From the NCBI RefSeq assembly GCF_015352455.1, contig NZ_JADKPN010000003.1, positions 186,001 through 250,000 of the forward strand: a DNA stretch of 64,000 nt, read 5' to 3'. A model generated the notes under the pieces. It did not search any database. It saw only the letters and a list, made by a program, of their open reading frames with translations, and had not been told where the DNA came from. Each line of letters opens with the position of its first letter. Within the stretch, counting starts at the first letter, position 1. Source of the stretch: Nocardioides islandensis. GTDB taxonomy: Bacteria; Actinomycetota; Actinomycetes; Propionibacteriales; Nocardioidaceae. Of this stretch, positions 1-8,671 are shown one piece after another. The position numbers were made by a program, and so were the translations under genes.

Positions 1-1188
1 TCCGAGATCTACCTCGACGTGCTGGGGCGGCTGCGCGAGACGTCGTACACCTACGACTGCTACTGCACCACCGACGAGGTCGACGCCCGCCGCAAGGCGT
101 CGGGGTCCAAGCTGCAGGGGTACGACGGGTTCTGCCGCGAGCTGACCGACGAGCAGGTCGCGGCCTTCCGGGCCGAGGACCGGCAGCCGGTCGTGCGCTT
201 CCGGATGCCCGACGGCGAGCTCACGTGGGACGACCTCGTGCGCGGCGACATCACCTTCCAGACCGAGCACGTCCCGGACTTCGCCGTCGCCCGCGCCAAC
301 GGCGCCCCGCTCTACACGCTGGTCAACCCGGTCGACGACGCGATGATGCGCATCACCCACGTCCTCCGCGGTGAGGACCTGCTGTCCTCCACCCCGCGAC
401 AGCTGGCGCTGTACGCCGCGCTGGAGGAGCTCGGCATCGCCAAGGCGACGCCACGGTTCGGGCACCTGCCCTACGTCATGGGCGAGGGCAACAAGAAGCT
501 CTCCAAGCGGGACCCGCAGGGCAACCTGCTCAACTACCGCGAGGGCGGGTTCCTGCCCGAAGGCCTGCTCAACTACCTGGCCTTGCTGGGCTGGGCGATC
601 TCCGGCGACCGCGACGTGTTCTCGATCGAGGAGATGGTCGCGGCCTTCGAGATCGGCGACGTGAACCCCAACCCCGCGCGCTTCGACATGAAAAAGGCCG
701 AGGCGATCAACGCCGCGCAGATGCGGCTGCTGTCGGGCGAGGAGATCGGCCGCCGCTGCGTCCCGTACCTCGCCGCCGCGGGCCTCGTCGCCGACCCGCC
801 GACCGCCGAGCAGCAGCAGGTGCTCGACGCCGCCATGCCGCTGGTCGCCGAGCGGATCAACAAGCTCACCGAGTCCGTGGACATGCTCGGGTTCCTGTTC
901 GTCGACGAGAGCGCGTTCACGGTGACCGACGAGATCGACGAGACGGGACGCGGCGTCGTCAAGGCGGCGTACGACGCCCTCTCCGGGCTGTCCGAGTGGA
1001 GCACGGCGGCGATCGAGGAGGCTCTCCGCATCGCGCTCGTCGAGAAGCTCGAGCTCAAGCCGCGCAACGCGTTCGGACCCGTGCGCATCGCCGTGACGGG
1101 CCGCAAGGTCTCGCCGCCGCTGTTCGAGTCCCTCGAGCTCCTGGGCCGCGTGCGCAGCCTCGGTCGGCTGTCCGCCGCGCTGTCGTGA
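1..1188 (+). CDS. gltX: Glutamyl-tRNA synthetase, C-terminal part (5' end outside window)
   Basis: Charges tRNA-Glu with glutamate in the cytosol. The frame is open from base 1 (the first codons read SEIYLDVLGR), so the N-terminal Rossmann half with the HIGH motif lies before the window; a GTG at 19 is internal. Visible are the catalytic-domain end (HVLRGEDLLSSTPRQ) and the second class I signature as NKKLSKRDP, the KMSKS-type ATP-binding loop. A helical anticodon-binding domain follows and ends in an RVSPPLFESL-type C-terminus usual for GltX. The stop overlaps the GTG of the next gene. tRNA-Gln and tRNA-Glu genes lie about 1 kb downstream, an arrangement common in actinobacteria. Most actinobacteria form Gln-tRNA by transamidation of Glu-tRNA-Gln, so this enzyme may charge both tRNAs (family knowledge). 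Confidence 0.96.
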   Translation, partial: SEIYLDVLGRLRETSYTYDCYCTTDEVDARRKASGSKLQGYDGFCRELTDEQVAAFRAEDRQPVVRFRMPDGELTWDDLVRGDITFQTEHVPDFAVARANGAPLYTLVNPVDDAMMRITHVLRGEDLLSSTPRQLALYAALEELGIAKATPRFGHLPYVMGEGNKKLSKRDPQGNLLNYREGGFLPEGLLNYLALLGWAISGDRDVFSIEEMVAAFEIGDVNPNPARFDMKKAEAINAAQMRLLSGEEIGRRCVPYLAAAGLVADPPTAEQQQVLDAAMPLVAERINKLTESVDMLGFLFVDESAFTVTDEIDETGRGVVKAAYDALSGLSEWSTAAIEEALRIALVEKLELKPRNAFGPVRIAVTGRKVSPPLFESLELLGRVRSLGRLSAALS

Positions 1189-2147
1189 GCGTGGAGACCG
1201 GGGAGCGGCTCCCCGCCCTCCCGTACCACCTGGTCCTCACCGCAGGGAGGTCCGGCTGGTGGCGCTTCGCCCTCGGGCTGGCGGTGCTGCTCGGCGGGCT
1301 GCTGATCGTCGCGCCGGCCCTGCTGCTCCTGCCGTTCGCCCTCTACTACGTGGGCACCGGGGCCGACCTGCTCGACAGCATCACCGCGTTGGCGGACACC
1401 GCGGACCCGACGCCGGCAAGCCTGGCCTACCTCAACCTCACCCTGGCGGCCGCGATCCCGATCACCTGGTTCGTGGTCTACGTCATCCACGGCCTCAGGC
1501 CCGGGTGGCTGGCGTCGATCAAGCCACGGATCCGCTGGACGTACCTGGTCGCCTGCCTGGGCGTCTCCGTCGTCGCGCTGGTCGCCACGCTGCTGGTGTC
1601 TGCGGTGGTGCCGTCGCAGGGCGACGGCACGGAGCTGAGCGGGCAGCTCAACGACTTCACGTCGACCACGCGCGACTTCCTCATCGTCCTGGTGCTCCTC
1701 ACGCCGCTCCAGGCGGCGGGGGAGGAGTACGCCTTCCGCGGCTACCTGATGCAGGCGTTCGGTGGACTCTTCCGCTCGCGGTGGGTGGCCGTCGTCGCCT
1801 CGGCGTTCCTCTTCGGCCTGGCGCACGGCATCGGCCAGAGCCCGCCGATCTTCTTCGACCGGTTCGCGTTCGGGGTGGTCGCGGGGGCCCTGGTCGTCCT
1901 CACCGGCGGCCTCGAGGCCGGCATCGCCATGCACGTGCTGAACAACTGGCTGGCCTTCGGCCTGGCCCTCGCGTACGGCGACATGGCCTCGACGCTGAAC
2001 CCTTCGGGCGGCTCGTGGTGGAGCATCCCGGTGACGCTGACCCAGTCCCTGGTCTACCTCGGCCTGGCGCTCCTCGTGGCTCGCCGGATGGGCCTGACCG
2101 ACCGCACGGACCCGGCCGTTTTGGCCGCCCTGCCCGGCCGCCGGTAA
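1185..2147 (+). CDS. CPBP (CAAX-protease-like) intramembrane metalloprotease
   Basis: Predicted multi-pass membrane protease of the CPBP/Abi family (about 320 residues). The three motif groups are all present: EEYAFRGYLMQ (EExxxR) near residue 180, FLFGLAHGIGQ with the FxxxH histidine, and HVLNNWLAF (HxxxN). Several hydrophobic spans surround them. Start chosen at the GTG at 1185, which overlaps the gltX stop (GTGA); longer readings upstream are antisense-like shadows inside gltX. Substrate unknown; family members act in prenyl-protein processing, bacteriocin immunity or membrane signalling. The GTGA overlap implies translation coupled to gltX. Confidence 0.85.
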   Translation: MSVETGERLPALPYHLVLTAGRSGWWRFALGLAVLLGGLLIVAPALLLLPFALYYVGTGADLLDSITALADTADPTPASLAYLNLTLAAAIPITWFVVYVIHGLRPGWLASIKPRIRWTYLVACLGVSVVALVATLLVSAVVPSQGDGTELSGQLNDFTSTTRDFLIVLVLLTPLQAAGEEYAFRGYLMQAFGGLFRSRWVAVVASAFLFGLAHGIGQSPPIFFDRFAFGVVAGALVVLTGGLEAGIAMHVLNNWLAFGLALAYGDMASTLNPSGGSWWSIPVTLTQSLVYLGLALLVARRMGLTDRTDPAVLAALPGRR

Positions 2148-2193
2148 GGTTCTGCGCGGCCCGAGGCGCTGTCCTCAGAAGGCCCGAAACCCT

Positions 2194-2265
2194 TGGGGTA
2201 TGGTGTAATTGGCAGCACGACTGATTCTGGTTCAGTTAGTCTAGGTTCGAGTCCTAGTACCCCAG
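2194..2265 (+). tRNA. tRNA-Gln (anticodon CTG)
   Basis: Full cloverleaf: acceptor stem 2194-2200 pairs with 2258-2264, including the U1-A72 pair typical of tRNA-Gln. The anticodon arm has loop TTCTGGT (CTG), the T-arm is CTAGG / CCTAG around TTCGAGT, and the discriminator is G2265. The 3' CCA is not encoded. Confidence 0.96.
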
Positions 2266-2282
2266 CGAGATGTACCACCAAG

Positions 2283-2315
2283 CGCCGTTCCGACCTGATC
2301 GGGACGGCGATTTTG
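2283..2315 (+). terminator. Rho-independent terminator after tRNA-Gln
   Basis: Arms 2283-2291 and 2301-2309 pair over 9 positions (one G-U) with a 9-base loop, followed by ATTTTGTT. It separates the two tRNA genes. Confidence 0.75.
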
Positions 2316-2382
2316 TTGCTCGTCAGCGCCGCGGCTAAGGTTTCTCCTCGTTGCTCTCGCGAGCACGCAGCTCCACCATCAG

Positions 2383-2455
2383 GCCCCCGTTGTGTAGCGG
2401 CCTAGCACGCCGCCCTCTCAAGGCGGTAGCGCCGGTTCGAATCCGGTCGGGGGTA
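2383..2455 (+). tRNA. tRNA-Glu (anticodon CTC)
   Basis: Acceptor 2383-2389 pairs with 2448-2454 (G-U at the first pair). The anticodon loop CTCTCAA is closed by CCGCC/GGCGG, the T-loop is TTCGAAT, and the discriminator is A2455. Unlike the neighbouring tRNA-Gln, the 3' CCA is encoded (2456-2458). The convergent hypE gene ends only 12 bases beyond it. Confidence 0.96.
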
Positions 2456-2470
2456 CCACGCGAAGTCGGG

Positions 2471-3547
2471 TCAACAGATCCGGGGCAGTTGTTCGCCCAC
2501 CGGCAGGTCGACCACCCTCGAGGCGCCGAACGCCGTGGTGGTCGCCACCAGGCCAGGGTGGTCCTCGACGACCTCGCCGATCACACACGCGCCCAGGCCC
2601 GCGGGGTGCGCACGCATCGCCTCGAGCACCAGGTCGGCAGCCGAGCGGGGCACGAACGCCAGCAGCTTGCCCTCGTTGGCGACCTGCAGCGGATCGAGCC
2701 CGAGGAAGGCGCACGCGTTGGAGACCACCTCGGGGATCGGCAGCCGGCCCTCGTCGAGCCGGACGCCGACCTTGGACGCGCGGGCGATCTCGTTGAGCGA
2801 CGTCGCGACGCCTCCCCGGGTGGGGTCACGAAGCACGTGGATGTCCCGGTGCGCTGCGAGCATCTCGGCCACCAGGCCGTTGAGCGGCTGGGTGTCGCTC
2901 TCGATGTCGGTGCCGAACTGCAACCCCTCGCGGACGCTCATGATGGCGACGCCGTGCACGCCGATGTCGCCGCTGACGATGACCACGTCACCCGGCTCGG
3001 CTCGGTCCGGCCGGACGTCCACGCCCTCCGGGACCACGCCGAGGCCGGCCGTGCTCACGTAGACACCGTCGCCGTGGCCCGACTCGACCACCTTGGTGTC
3101 GCCCGTGACGACGCGTACGCCGGCCTGCCGGGCGGCCTCCCCGAGCCGCTGCGCCACGGCACCGACCTGGGCGACGTCCGTGCCCTCTTCGAGGATGAAG
3201 GCCGCCGACAGGAAGATTGCCTGGGCGCCGCTCATCGCCAGGTCGTTGACCGTGCCGTTGACCGCCAGCTCGCCGATCGAGCCGCCAGGGAAGAACAGCG
3301 GCCGCACCACGAACGTGTCGGTGGAGAAGGCGATGCGACCCCCCAGCAGCTCCAGCACCGCCGAGTCCCCGAGCTGCCGGAGGGTGTCGTCCGCGAACGC
3401 CGGCAGGAACAGGTGGTCCACGAGCTCCGAGGACATCTGGCCGCCCCCGCCGTGGCCCATCACGATCGTCGGGCTGTTGCGCAACGGCAGCGGGCAGGTC
3501 CAGCCATCGAAGCGTGGCTGGCCGGTGAGCTCGAGGTCCTCAGCCAA
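2471..3547 (-). CDS. hypE: HypE, carbamoyl-dehydratase of [NiFe]-hydrogenase maturation
   Basis: Dehydrates the thiocarboxamide on its own C-terminal cysteine to a thiocyanate, the source of the active-site iron's cyanide ligands. At 358 residues it is near the usual length. It shows the PurM/AIR-synthase fold: [16 protein letters not shown] near the N-terminus, [17 protein letters not shown], a [16 protein letters not shown] segment and [14 protein letters not shown]. It ends exactly in the diagnostic PRIC tail. The start is a TTG at 3547, overlapping the hypD stop by 8 bases; no earlier in-frame start exists after the last stop. Last gene of the minus-strand hypF-C-D-E operon, ending 12 bases from tRNA-Glu. 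Confidence 0.95.
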   Translation of the reverse strand: MAEDLELTGQPRFDGWTCPLPLRNSPTIVMGHGGGGQMSSELVDHLFLPAFADDTLRQLGDSAVLELLGGRIAFSTDTFVVRPLFFPGGSIGELAVNGTVNDLAMSGAQAIFLSAAFILEEGTDVAQVGAVAQRLGEAARQAGVRVVTGDTKVVESGHGDGVYVSTAGLGVVPEGVDVRPDRAEPGDVVIVSGDIGVHGVAIMSVREGLQFGTDIESDTQPLNGLVAEMLAAHRDIHVLRDPTRGGVATSLNEIARASKVGVRLDEGRLPIPEVVSNACAFLGLDPLQVANEGKLLAFVPRSAADLVLEAMRAHPAGLGACVIGEVVEDHPGLVATTTAFGASRVVDLPVGEQLPRIC

Positions 3548-4667
3548 CCGGGGTCACCTCCCGTGGCCCTGTCCCGGGGAGGTGCATCCTCCGGTAGAGG
3601 TAGTACGCCGCGCAGGCACCCTCGCTGGAGACCATCGTGGCGCCGAGCGGGTTGCGTGGGGTGCACTCCTTGCCGAACGCCGCACACTCGTGCGGCTTGA
3701 TCAGTCCCTGCAGCACCTCCCCGCTCCGGCAGAGAGCCGACTCCTTCGTCCGGATGTCCCCGACGGAGAAGCGGTGCTCGGCGTCGAACGCGCGGTAGCG
3801 CTCCGAGAGCCGCCAGCCGCTCTGCGGGATCATCCCGATCCCGCGCCAGGACCGGTCCACCACCTCGTAGACGTCCTCGAGCATCTTCTGGGCCACCGGG
3901 TTGCCCCCGGCCGCGACGGCTCGCGGGTAGGCGTTCTCGACCTCGTGCCGACCTTCCTCGAGCTGGTGCACCACCCGGCGGATGCCCTCGAGGATGTCGA
4001 GCGGCTCGAAGCCGGTGACCACGATCGGCACGGCGAAGCGCTCCGCGAGCGGTGGGTACTCGCCGAGGCCCATCACCGTGCACACGTGCCCGGCCGCCAG
4101 GAACGCCTGCACCCGGCACGCCGGCGACGTCATGATCGCCTCGATCGCCGGAGGCACGCGCACGTGGCTGACCAGCAGGCTGAAGTTCTCGACGCCGAGC
4201 TTCTCGGCCTGGTAGACCGTCATGGCGTTCGGCGGCGCCGTGGTCTCGAAGCCGATCCCGAAGAACACCACCTGCCTGTCCGGGTTGGCCCGTGCGAGCT
4301 CGAGGGCGTCGAGCGGGGAGTACACGACGCGGACGTCGCCCCCCGCGCTCTTGACCTGGAACAGGTCTCTCCCGCTGCCGGGCACTCGCAGCATGTCGCC
4401 GAAGGAGCAGAAGATCACCTCGGGTCGGGAGGCGATCTCCAGTGCCTTGTCGATGACGTCGAGGGGCGTGACGCAGACCGGGCAGCCGGGACCGTGGATC
4501 AGCTCGATGCCGTCGGGCAGCAGCTGGTCGAGCCCGTGGCGGATGATCGAGTGGGTCTGGCCGCCGCAGACCTCCATCATCGCCCAGGGGTGCTTGGCCG
4601 TGGCGTGGATGTCGTCGAGCAGGCGCTTGGCCAGCTCGGGGTCCCGGAACTCGTCGAGATACCTCAC
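3540..4667 (-). CDS. hypD: HypD, iron-sulfur scaffold for Fe(CN)2CO assembly
   Basis: Works with HypC to assemble the Fe(CN)2CO group of the hydrogenase active site. 375 residues. Catalytic and cluster cysteines are visible: CGGQTH with C34, HGPGCPVC with C62 and C65, and a C-terminal cysteine group ([25 protein letters not shown]) matching the 4Fe-4S ligands. [10 protein letters not shown] is another family motif. The start is GTG 4667, overlapping the hypC stop as GTGA. Expected to be cotranscribed with hypF, hypC and hypE. Confidence 0.96.
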   Translation of the reverse strand: MRYLDEFRDPELAKRLLDDIHATAKHPWAMMEVCGGQTHSIIRHGLDQLLPDGIELIHGPGCPVCVTPLDVIDKALEIASRPEVIFCSFGDMLRVPGSGRDLFQVKSAGGDVRVVYSPLDALELARANPDRQVVFFGIGFETTAPPNAMTVYQAEKLGVENFSLLVSHVRVPPAIEAIMTSPACRVQAFLAAGHVCTVMGLGEYPPLAERFAVPIVVTGFEPLDILEGIRRVVHQLEEGRHEVENAYPRAVAAGGNPVAQKMLEDVYEVVDRSWRGIGMIPQSGWRLSERYRAFDAEHRFSVGDIRTKESALCRSGEVLQGLIKPHECAAFGKECTPRNPLGATMVSSEGACAAYYLYRRMHLPGTGPREVTPVG

Positions 4668-5002
4668 TGCTCCGCTCCTTCGTGGGTTGGTGCGTCGCCC
4701 CGACCGGGTTCGAGGTCGGGCCGAGGGAGGCCGGCCTGGTCGGCGGCCATGCCCCAGTGGTCGCCGAACTCGGCGTTCAGCTCACCGAGCTGACGGAAGA
4801 GCTCGAGGGTCTCCAGTGCCGACTCCTCGTCCAGGCGCTGCAGGGCGAAGCCGACGTGCACGATCGTGTACTCACCCACCTGCAGGTCGGGCACGTACTC
4901 GAGGCAGACCTCCTTGGTCACCCCGCCGAAGTCCACGCGCGCGAACCGGGTCCCATCGCGCTCCTCGATCTCCAGGACCTGTCCTGGCACGGCAAGGCAC
5001 AT
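4664..5002 (-). CDS. hypC: HypC, hydrogenase maturation chaperone
   Basis: Small chaperone that carries the iron group from HypD to the hydrogenase large subunit. I chose the ATG at 5002, which overlaps the hypF stop as TGATG and gives MCLAVPG, because the invariant cysteine must be residue 2; a GTG one codon upstream (5005) would add one Met. The OB-like core is normal ([27 protein letters not shown]). At 112 residues it is longer than the usual 75-90, the excess being a charged tail rich in Asp, Glu and Pro after the [12 protein letters not shown] helix. Confidence 0.94.
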   Translation of the reverse strand: MCLAVPGQVLEIEERDGTRFARVDFGGVTKEVCLEYVPDLQVGEYTIVHVGFALQRLDEESALETLELFRQLGELNAEFGDHWGMAADQAGLPRPDLEPGRGDAPTHEGAEQ

Positions 5003-7344
5003 CACGTCTCCTGTTCGAGGGGGGAGGGATGGTCACGAAGGCGGTGGGCCAGGACGGCGAGCTGGCCGAGGGCGATCCCGGCGTCACTGGCCGGGACCAC
5101 GTGGTGGGTCAACACGTCGAAGCCGTCGGTCCCGAGCCTCGCCGAGCACTGCGCCGTGAGGTAGGCGTTGAGGAAGCAGCCGCCACTCAGCGTCACGGTG
5201 GCGATGCTCGTCTCCTCGCGCAGGCGACGCACCGTGGCGACGACGAGGTCGACGACCGCCTGCTGGAAGCGAGCGGCCACCATCCCCCGCTCGACTCCCG
5301 CGCCAACGTCGTCGACGACTGCCGCCACGACCGGCCCCGGATCGAGAGGGTCCCCCTCGGTCCCGAACCGGTAGCCGTCGACGGTGCCCCACGGCCTCGC
5401 CGCGGCCTCCAGCTCCATCGCCGCCTGGGCGTCGTACTCCGCCCGGTGGCAGATCCCGGTCAGCGACGCCACGGCGTCGTACAGCCGGCCCATGCTCGAT
5501 GTCGGCACGCACCGCAGTCCGGTGGCGAGCTGCCGGTCGAGCAGCCCGAGCTCGGTCTCGTCACACGCCCGCACGCTGGGCACGGACGGGTCCCAGGGGA
5601 CGCCGGCGCGCCGCAGGTGGGACAGCGCCATCCGGCACGGGTTGCGCACGCCGGCGTCGCCGCCGGGCAGGTCGACGTACGCGACGTGGGCGGCCCGCGC
5701 GAAGCCGCCGTAGTCGGCGATCAGGAACTCCCCGCCCCACGATGCTCCGTCGTCGCCGTAGCCGGTCCCGTCGAACGCGACGCCGATCACCCGCCGTCCG
5801 TCGGGCAGGCCGTGCTCGGCCATCGTCGAGGCGACGTGGGCATGGTGGTGCTGGACCTCGACCAGGTCGGACGCCGGGAAGTGGTCGAGAGCCCAGCGAC
5901 GGGAGCGGTACGACGGGTGGCGGTCGGTCGCGACCATCCGCGGCGCGACTCCCGTCAGCATCGACAGGTGCTCGACGGCGACGCCGAAGGCGGACTGCGT
6001 GGCCAGGTCGTCCATGTCACCGATGTGGCCCGACATCCAGGCCAACCGGCCGTCCGCCAGGCAGAAGGCGTTCTTCACGTCGCCGCCGACGGCCAGCGCA
6101 GGTGGAGCCTCGAACGGCAGCGTGATGGGCAGCGGCGCCTGCCCGCGGGAGCGACGCACCGGTGCCTCGCTCTCGTCGAAGGCCCGGGTCACCGAGTCGT
6201 CGCACGGCACGTGGATGGGCCGGTCGTGGGTGAGCCACGCGTCGGCGAGCCCGCTCAGCCGCCGGCGCGCCTCGTCGTCGTCGGTGACGATCGGCTCGCC
6301 GGTGAGGTTGCCGCTGCTCATCACGAGAGCGGCCGGGCCCGGCTCGTCGCCGGGCAGGCCCAGCAACAGATGGTGCAACGGCGAGTAGGCAAGCATCACG
6401 CCGAGGTCGGCCTGGCCGGGTGCGACGGCTCCGAGCACCACACCGACAGATGCACCGGGCCGGGCCTTCGCCAGCACGACCGGCCGGGCCCGGCCGGTGA
6501 GCAGGGCCACCTCCACGGGCGTGGCCTCGACGAGGGTGAGGGCGTCGTCGATGGTCGGCACCATCACCGCGAACGGCTTGTCTCCGCGCTGCTTGCGCTT
6601 GCGCAGCATCGACACCGCCACGGGGTTGGTCGCGTCGCAGGCCACGTGGTACCCGCCGATGCCCTTGACCGCGACCACCGCACCGTCGAGCACCAGCGAC
6701 CGTGCCTCGGCGAGCGCGGCCTCGCCGTACGACGTCTCCCGGCTCGGCGCCTCGAGCCGCAGTCGCGGACCGCACCCGGGGCAGCAGATCGTCTGGGCAT
6801 GGAAACGCCGGTCGGCCGGGTCGGCGTACTCGGTCGCGCAGGCCTCGCACATCGGGAAGCCCGCCATCGTGGTCGCCGGCCGGTCGTACGGCAAGCCGGT
6901 GGTGATCGTGTATCGCGGCCCGCAGTTGGTGCAGGTGAGGAACGGATGTCGGTAACGGCGGTTGGCCGGGTCCCTGAGGTCGGCCAGGCAGTCGTCGCAG
7001 ACGGTGACGTCCGGGGAGACGAACGTGCGGCCGGTCGTCGGCTCCGACGCCGCGATACAGAACTCCGTGCCACCGCGCGGCTCGACTTCCGCGACCTCGA
7101 CCGCGCTGACGACCGCGAGAGGCGGGGCGTCGGTGGCGACCCGGCGTGCGAACTCCTCGACATCGGCCGAGTCGCCCTCGACCTCGGCAACCACGCCCCC
7201 GTCGGTGTTCCAGACCGCCCCGACGAGATGCAACGACCTGGCTAGCGCGTAGGCATGCGGTCGGAACCCGACGCCCTGCACCACGCCGCGCACGACGACG
7301 CGTCGGCGTACCGGATCAGGCGAGGACGTCTCGGCCGCCGGCAT
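5002..7344 (-). CDS. hypF: HypF, carbamoyltransferase of hydrogenase maturation
   Basis: Uses carbamoyl phosphate and ATP to load the HypE C-terminal cysteine. Domains in order: acylphosphatase-like (VVVRGVVQGVGFRPHAYAL), two zinc-finger blocks (CDDCLADL...CTNCGPRY and CEACATEY...CPGCGPRL), a YrdC-like nucleotide domain (VAVKGIGGYHVACDATN), and a Kae1-like domain with the VQHHHAH metal motif. Start set at ATG 7344, giving 780 residues and beginning just before the acylphosphatase domain. A longer reading (to 7512) would add 56 residues without family character and run through the divergent promoter. A TACATT box at 7381-7386 could be its -10. Confidence 0.93.
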   Translation of the reverse strand: MPAAETSSPDPVRRRVVVRGVVQGVGFRPHAYALARSLHLVGAVWNTDGGVVAEVEGDSADVEEFARRVATDAPPLAVVSAVEVAEVEPRGGTEFCIAASEPTTGRTFVSPDVTVCDDCLADLRDPANRRYRHPFLTCTNCGPRYTITTGLPYDRPATTMAGFPMCEACATEYADPADRRFHAQTICCPGCGPRLRLEAPSRETSYGEAALAEARSLVLDGAVVAVKGIGGYHVACDATNPVAVSMLRKRKQRGDKPFAVMVPTIDDALTLVEATPVEVALLTGRARPVVLAKARPGASVGVVLGAVAPGQADLGVMLAYSPLHHLLLGLPGDEPGPAALVMSSGNLTGEPIVTDDDEARRRLSGLADAWLTHDRPIHVPCDDSVTRAFDESEAPVRRSRGQAPLPITLPFEAPPALAVGGDVKNAFCLADGRLAWMSGHIGDMDDLATQSAFGVAVEHLSMLTGVAPRMVATDRHPSYRSRRWALDHFPASDLVEVQHHHAHVASTMAEHGLPDGRRVIGVAFDGTGYGDDGASWGGEFLIADYGGFARAAHVAYVDLPGGDAGVRNPCRMALSHLRRAGVPWDPSVPSVRACDETELGLLDRQLATGLRCVPTSSMGRLYDAVASLTGICHRAEYDAQAAMELEAAARPWGTVDGYRFGTEGDPLDPGPVVAAVVDDVGAGVERGMVAARFQQAVVDLVVATVRRLREETSIATVTLSGGCFLNAYLTAQCSARLGTDGFDVLTHHVVPASDAGIALGQLAVLAHRLRDHPSPLEQET

Positions 7345-7422
7345 CGCATCGGGCGCGAAAGGTCGGAGTGGGATTCGGCCAATGTACGGCTCGCCGACTC
7401 CGCGGGCTACCGACCAGGTGGA

Positions 7423-7442
7423 CTCGGGACCTTGGTCCTCAA
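7423..7442 (+). promoter_or_regulatory. Candidate DosR/DevR-type hypoxia box in the hyp/hyh divergent promoter
   Basis: The 20 bases hold an inverted repeat with half sites GGGAC (7426-7430) and GTCC (7435-7438), a CTTG centre and a terminal CAA. By eye 16 of 20 positions fit the mycobacterial DosR consensus (TTSGGGAC, TWWA, GTCCCSAA). It lies 60 bases before the GTG of the hydrogenase operon. An extra half site GTCCC is at 7445-7449 and another GGGAC at 7471-7475. The regulator gene is not in the window. Confidence 0.5.
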
Positions 7443-7501
7443 TTGTCCCGGTGATGGTCGGGCCTCTTCCCGGGACGTGCAGTAGGCCACAGACTCGAAC
7501 C

Positions 7502-8668
7502 GTGGTCGCCAACCCAGTCGTCGATCCTGCTGCGGGTGTCGCCCCGGGCGACGACCGGACCGTGGACCTGACGGGGCTTCAGACCCTCATCGACGTGCTT
7601 GCGGGACGCGGCTACGCCGTGCTCGGGCCGGTGGTCAAGGACGGTTCGATCGACTACGGACCTGTCCGCAAGGTCTCCGACCTGCCGGTCGGCTGGGGCG
7701 ACGAGCAGGCTCCTGGGTCCTACCGGCTGCGACGCCGCGACGACGACATGATCTTCGGCTACGCCAACGGTGCCCAGTCGGTGAAGCCGGTGTTCTTCCC
7801 TGCGAGCGAGGTGATCTGGCGCGGGCTTCGCGATGCCGAGGGGGCCGTGGTGCCCCGGCGTGAGCAGCACGACGAGGGCCCCTACGCCGTGGTCGGCGTC
7901 CGCTCGTGCGACCTGCACGCGCTCGGTATCCACGACACGGTGCTGCTGGGCCGGCGGTTCGCGGACGCGTCGTACGCCGTCCGGCGCGCCGACGCCTTCG
8001 TCGTGGCGGTGAGCTGCAGCGACCCGGCCGGGACGTGCTTCTGCGTCTCGATGGGCACCGGTCCGCGGCCGACCGCCGGACGCGGCGCACCCTTCGACCT
8101 GGCCATGACCGAGCTCCTCGACGCGACCGGCCACCGCTTCCTGCTGGAGGCCGCGTCCGAGCGTGGTGTCGAGGTGCTCCGCGAGGTGGGCGGCCGGATC
8201 GCCGACGAACGCGACCGGTCCGATGCGGCGTCGGTGACCGAGTCGGCCGTCGGGCGGATGGGACGCTGGCTCGACACGGAGGGACTCAAGGACCTGCTCT
8301 ACGCCAGCGCCGACAGCCCGATGTGGGACGAGGTCGCCGACCGCTGCCTCTCGTGCCAGAACTGCACGATGGTGTGTCCTACCTGCTTCTGCACCGACGT
8401 CGAGGACGTCTCCGACCTCGCCGGCGACTCGATGCAGCGTGAGCGGGTCTGGGACTCCTGTTTCGACTCCCAGCACTCCTACCTCCACGGCGGCTCGGTC
8501 CGCCGGACCACGAAGGCGCGCTACCGGCAGTGGATGACGCACAAGCTCGGCTCCTGGATCGACCAGTTCGGTACCTCGGGGTGCGTCGGCTGCGGTCGCT
8601 GCATCGCATGGTGCCCTGCCGGCATCGACATCACCGAGCAGGCCGCGGTGCTGCGGGAGGAGTCCTGA
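7502..8668 (+). CDS. Hydrogenase diaphorase iron-sulfur (beta) subunit, HyhB-like
   Basis: Cytosolic electron-transfer subunit of a group 3b-type NADP-linked hydrogenase, 388 residues. The C-terminal half carries two cluster motifs: CLSCQNCTMVCPTCFC (C282, C285, C288, C292 plus C295 and C297) and CVGCGRCIAWCP (C361-C371). The N-terminal half has the family segments VVGVRSCDLHAL and CSDPAGTCFC. I chose GTG 7502 because the domain begins soon after it; longer readings cross the promoter and DosR-like box. No Shine-Dalgarno is evident. It opens an operon continuing with 3- to 4-base gaps or overlaps as far as the maturation protease. Confidence 0.88.
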   Translation: MVANPVVDPAAGVAPGDDRTVDLTGLQTLIDVLAGRGYAVLGPVVKDGSIDYGPVRKVSDLPVGWGDEQAPGSYRLRRRDDDMIFGYANGAQSVKPVFFPASEVIWRGLRDAEGAVVPRREQHDEGPYAVVGVRSCDLHALGIHDTVLLGRRFADASYAVRRADAFVVAVSCSDPAGTCFCVSMGTGPRPTAGRGAPFDLAMTELLDATGHRFLLEAASERGVEVLREVGGRIADERDRSDAASVTESAVGRMGRWLDTEGLKDLLYASADSPMWDEVADRCLSCQNCTMVCPTCFCTDVEDVSDLAGDSMQRERVWDSCFDSQHSYLHGGSVRRTTKARYRQWMTHKLGSWIDQFGTSGCVGCGRCIAWCPAGIDITEQAAVLREES

Positions 8669-8671
8669 CCC

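Noticed and set aside
2383..2470. tRNA-Glu as attachment site of a mobile island
   Set aside because: No integrase, no second copy of the tRNA end was noticed in the window and base composition is uniform.
5000..5005. GTG 5005 as the hypC start
   Set aside because: It would put the essential cysteine at position 3; ATG 5002 gives the required Met-Cys and a TGATG overlap with hypF.
4222..7245. A 1007-codon open frame on the plus strand opposite hypF and hypC
   Set aside because: The protein is Arg/His/Pro-rich without motifs, while the minus strand encodes complete HypF and HypC; it is a high-GC antisense shadow.
7443..7480. A second full DosR box between 7443 and 7480
   Set aside because: Only isolated half sites (GTCCC, GGGAC) are present; the partner halves do not match.
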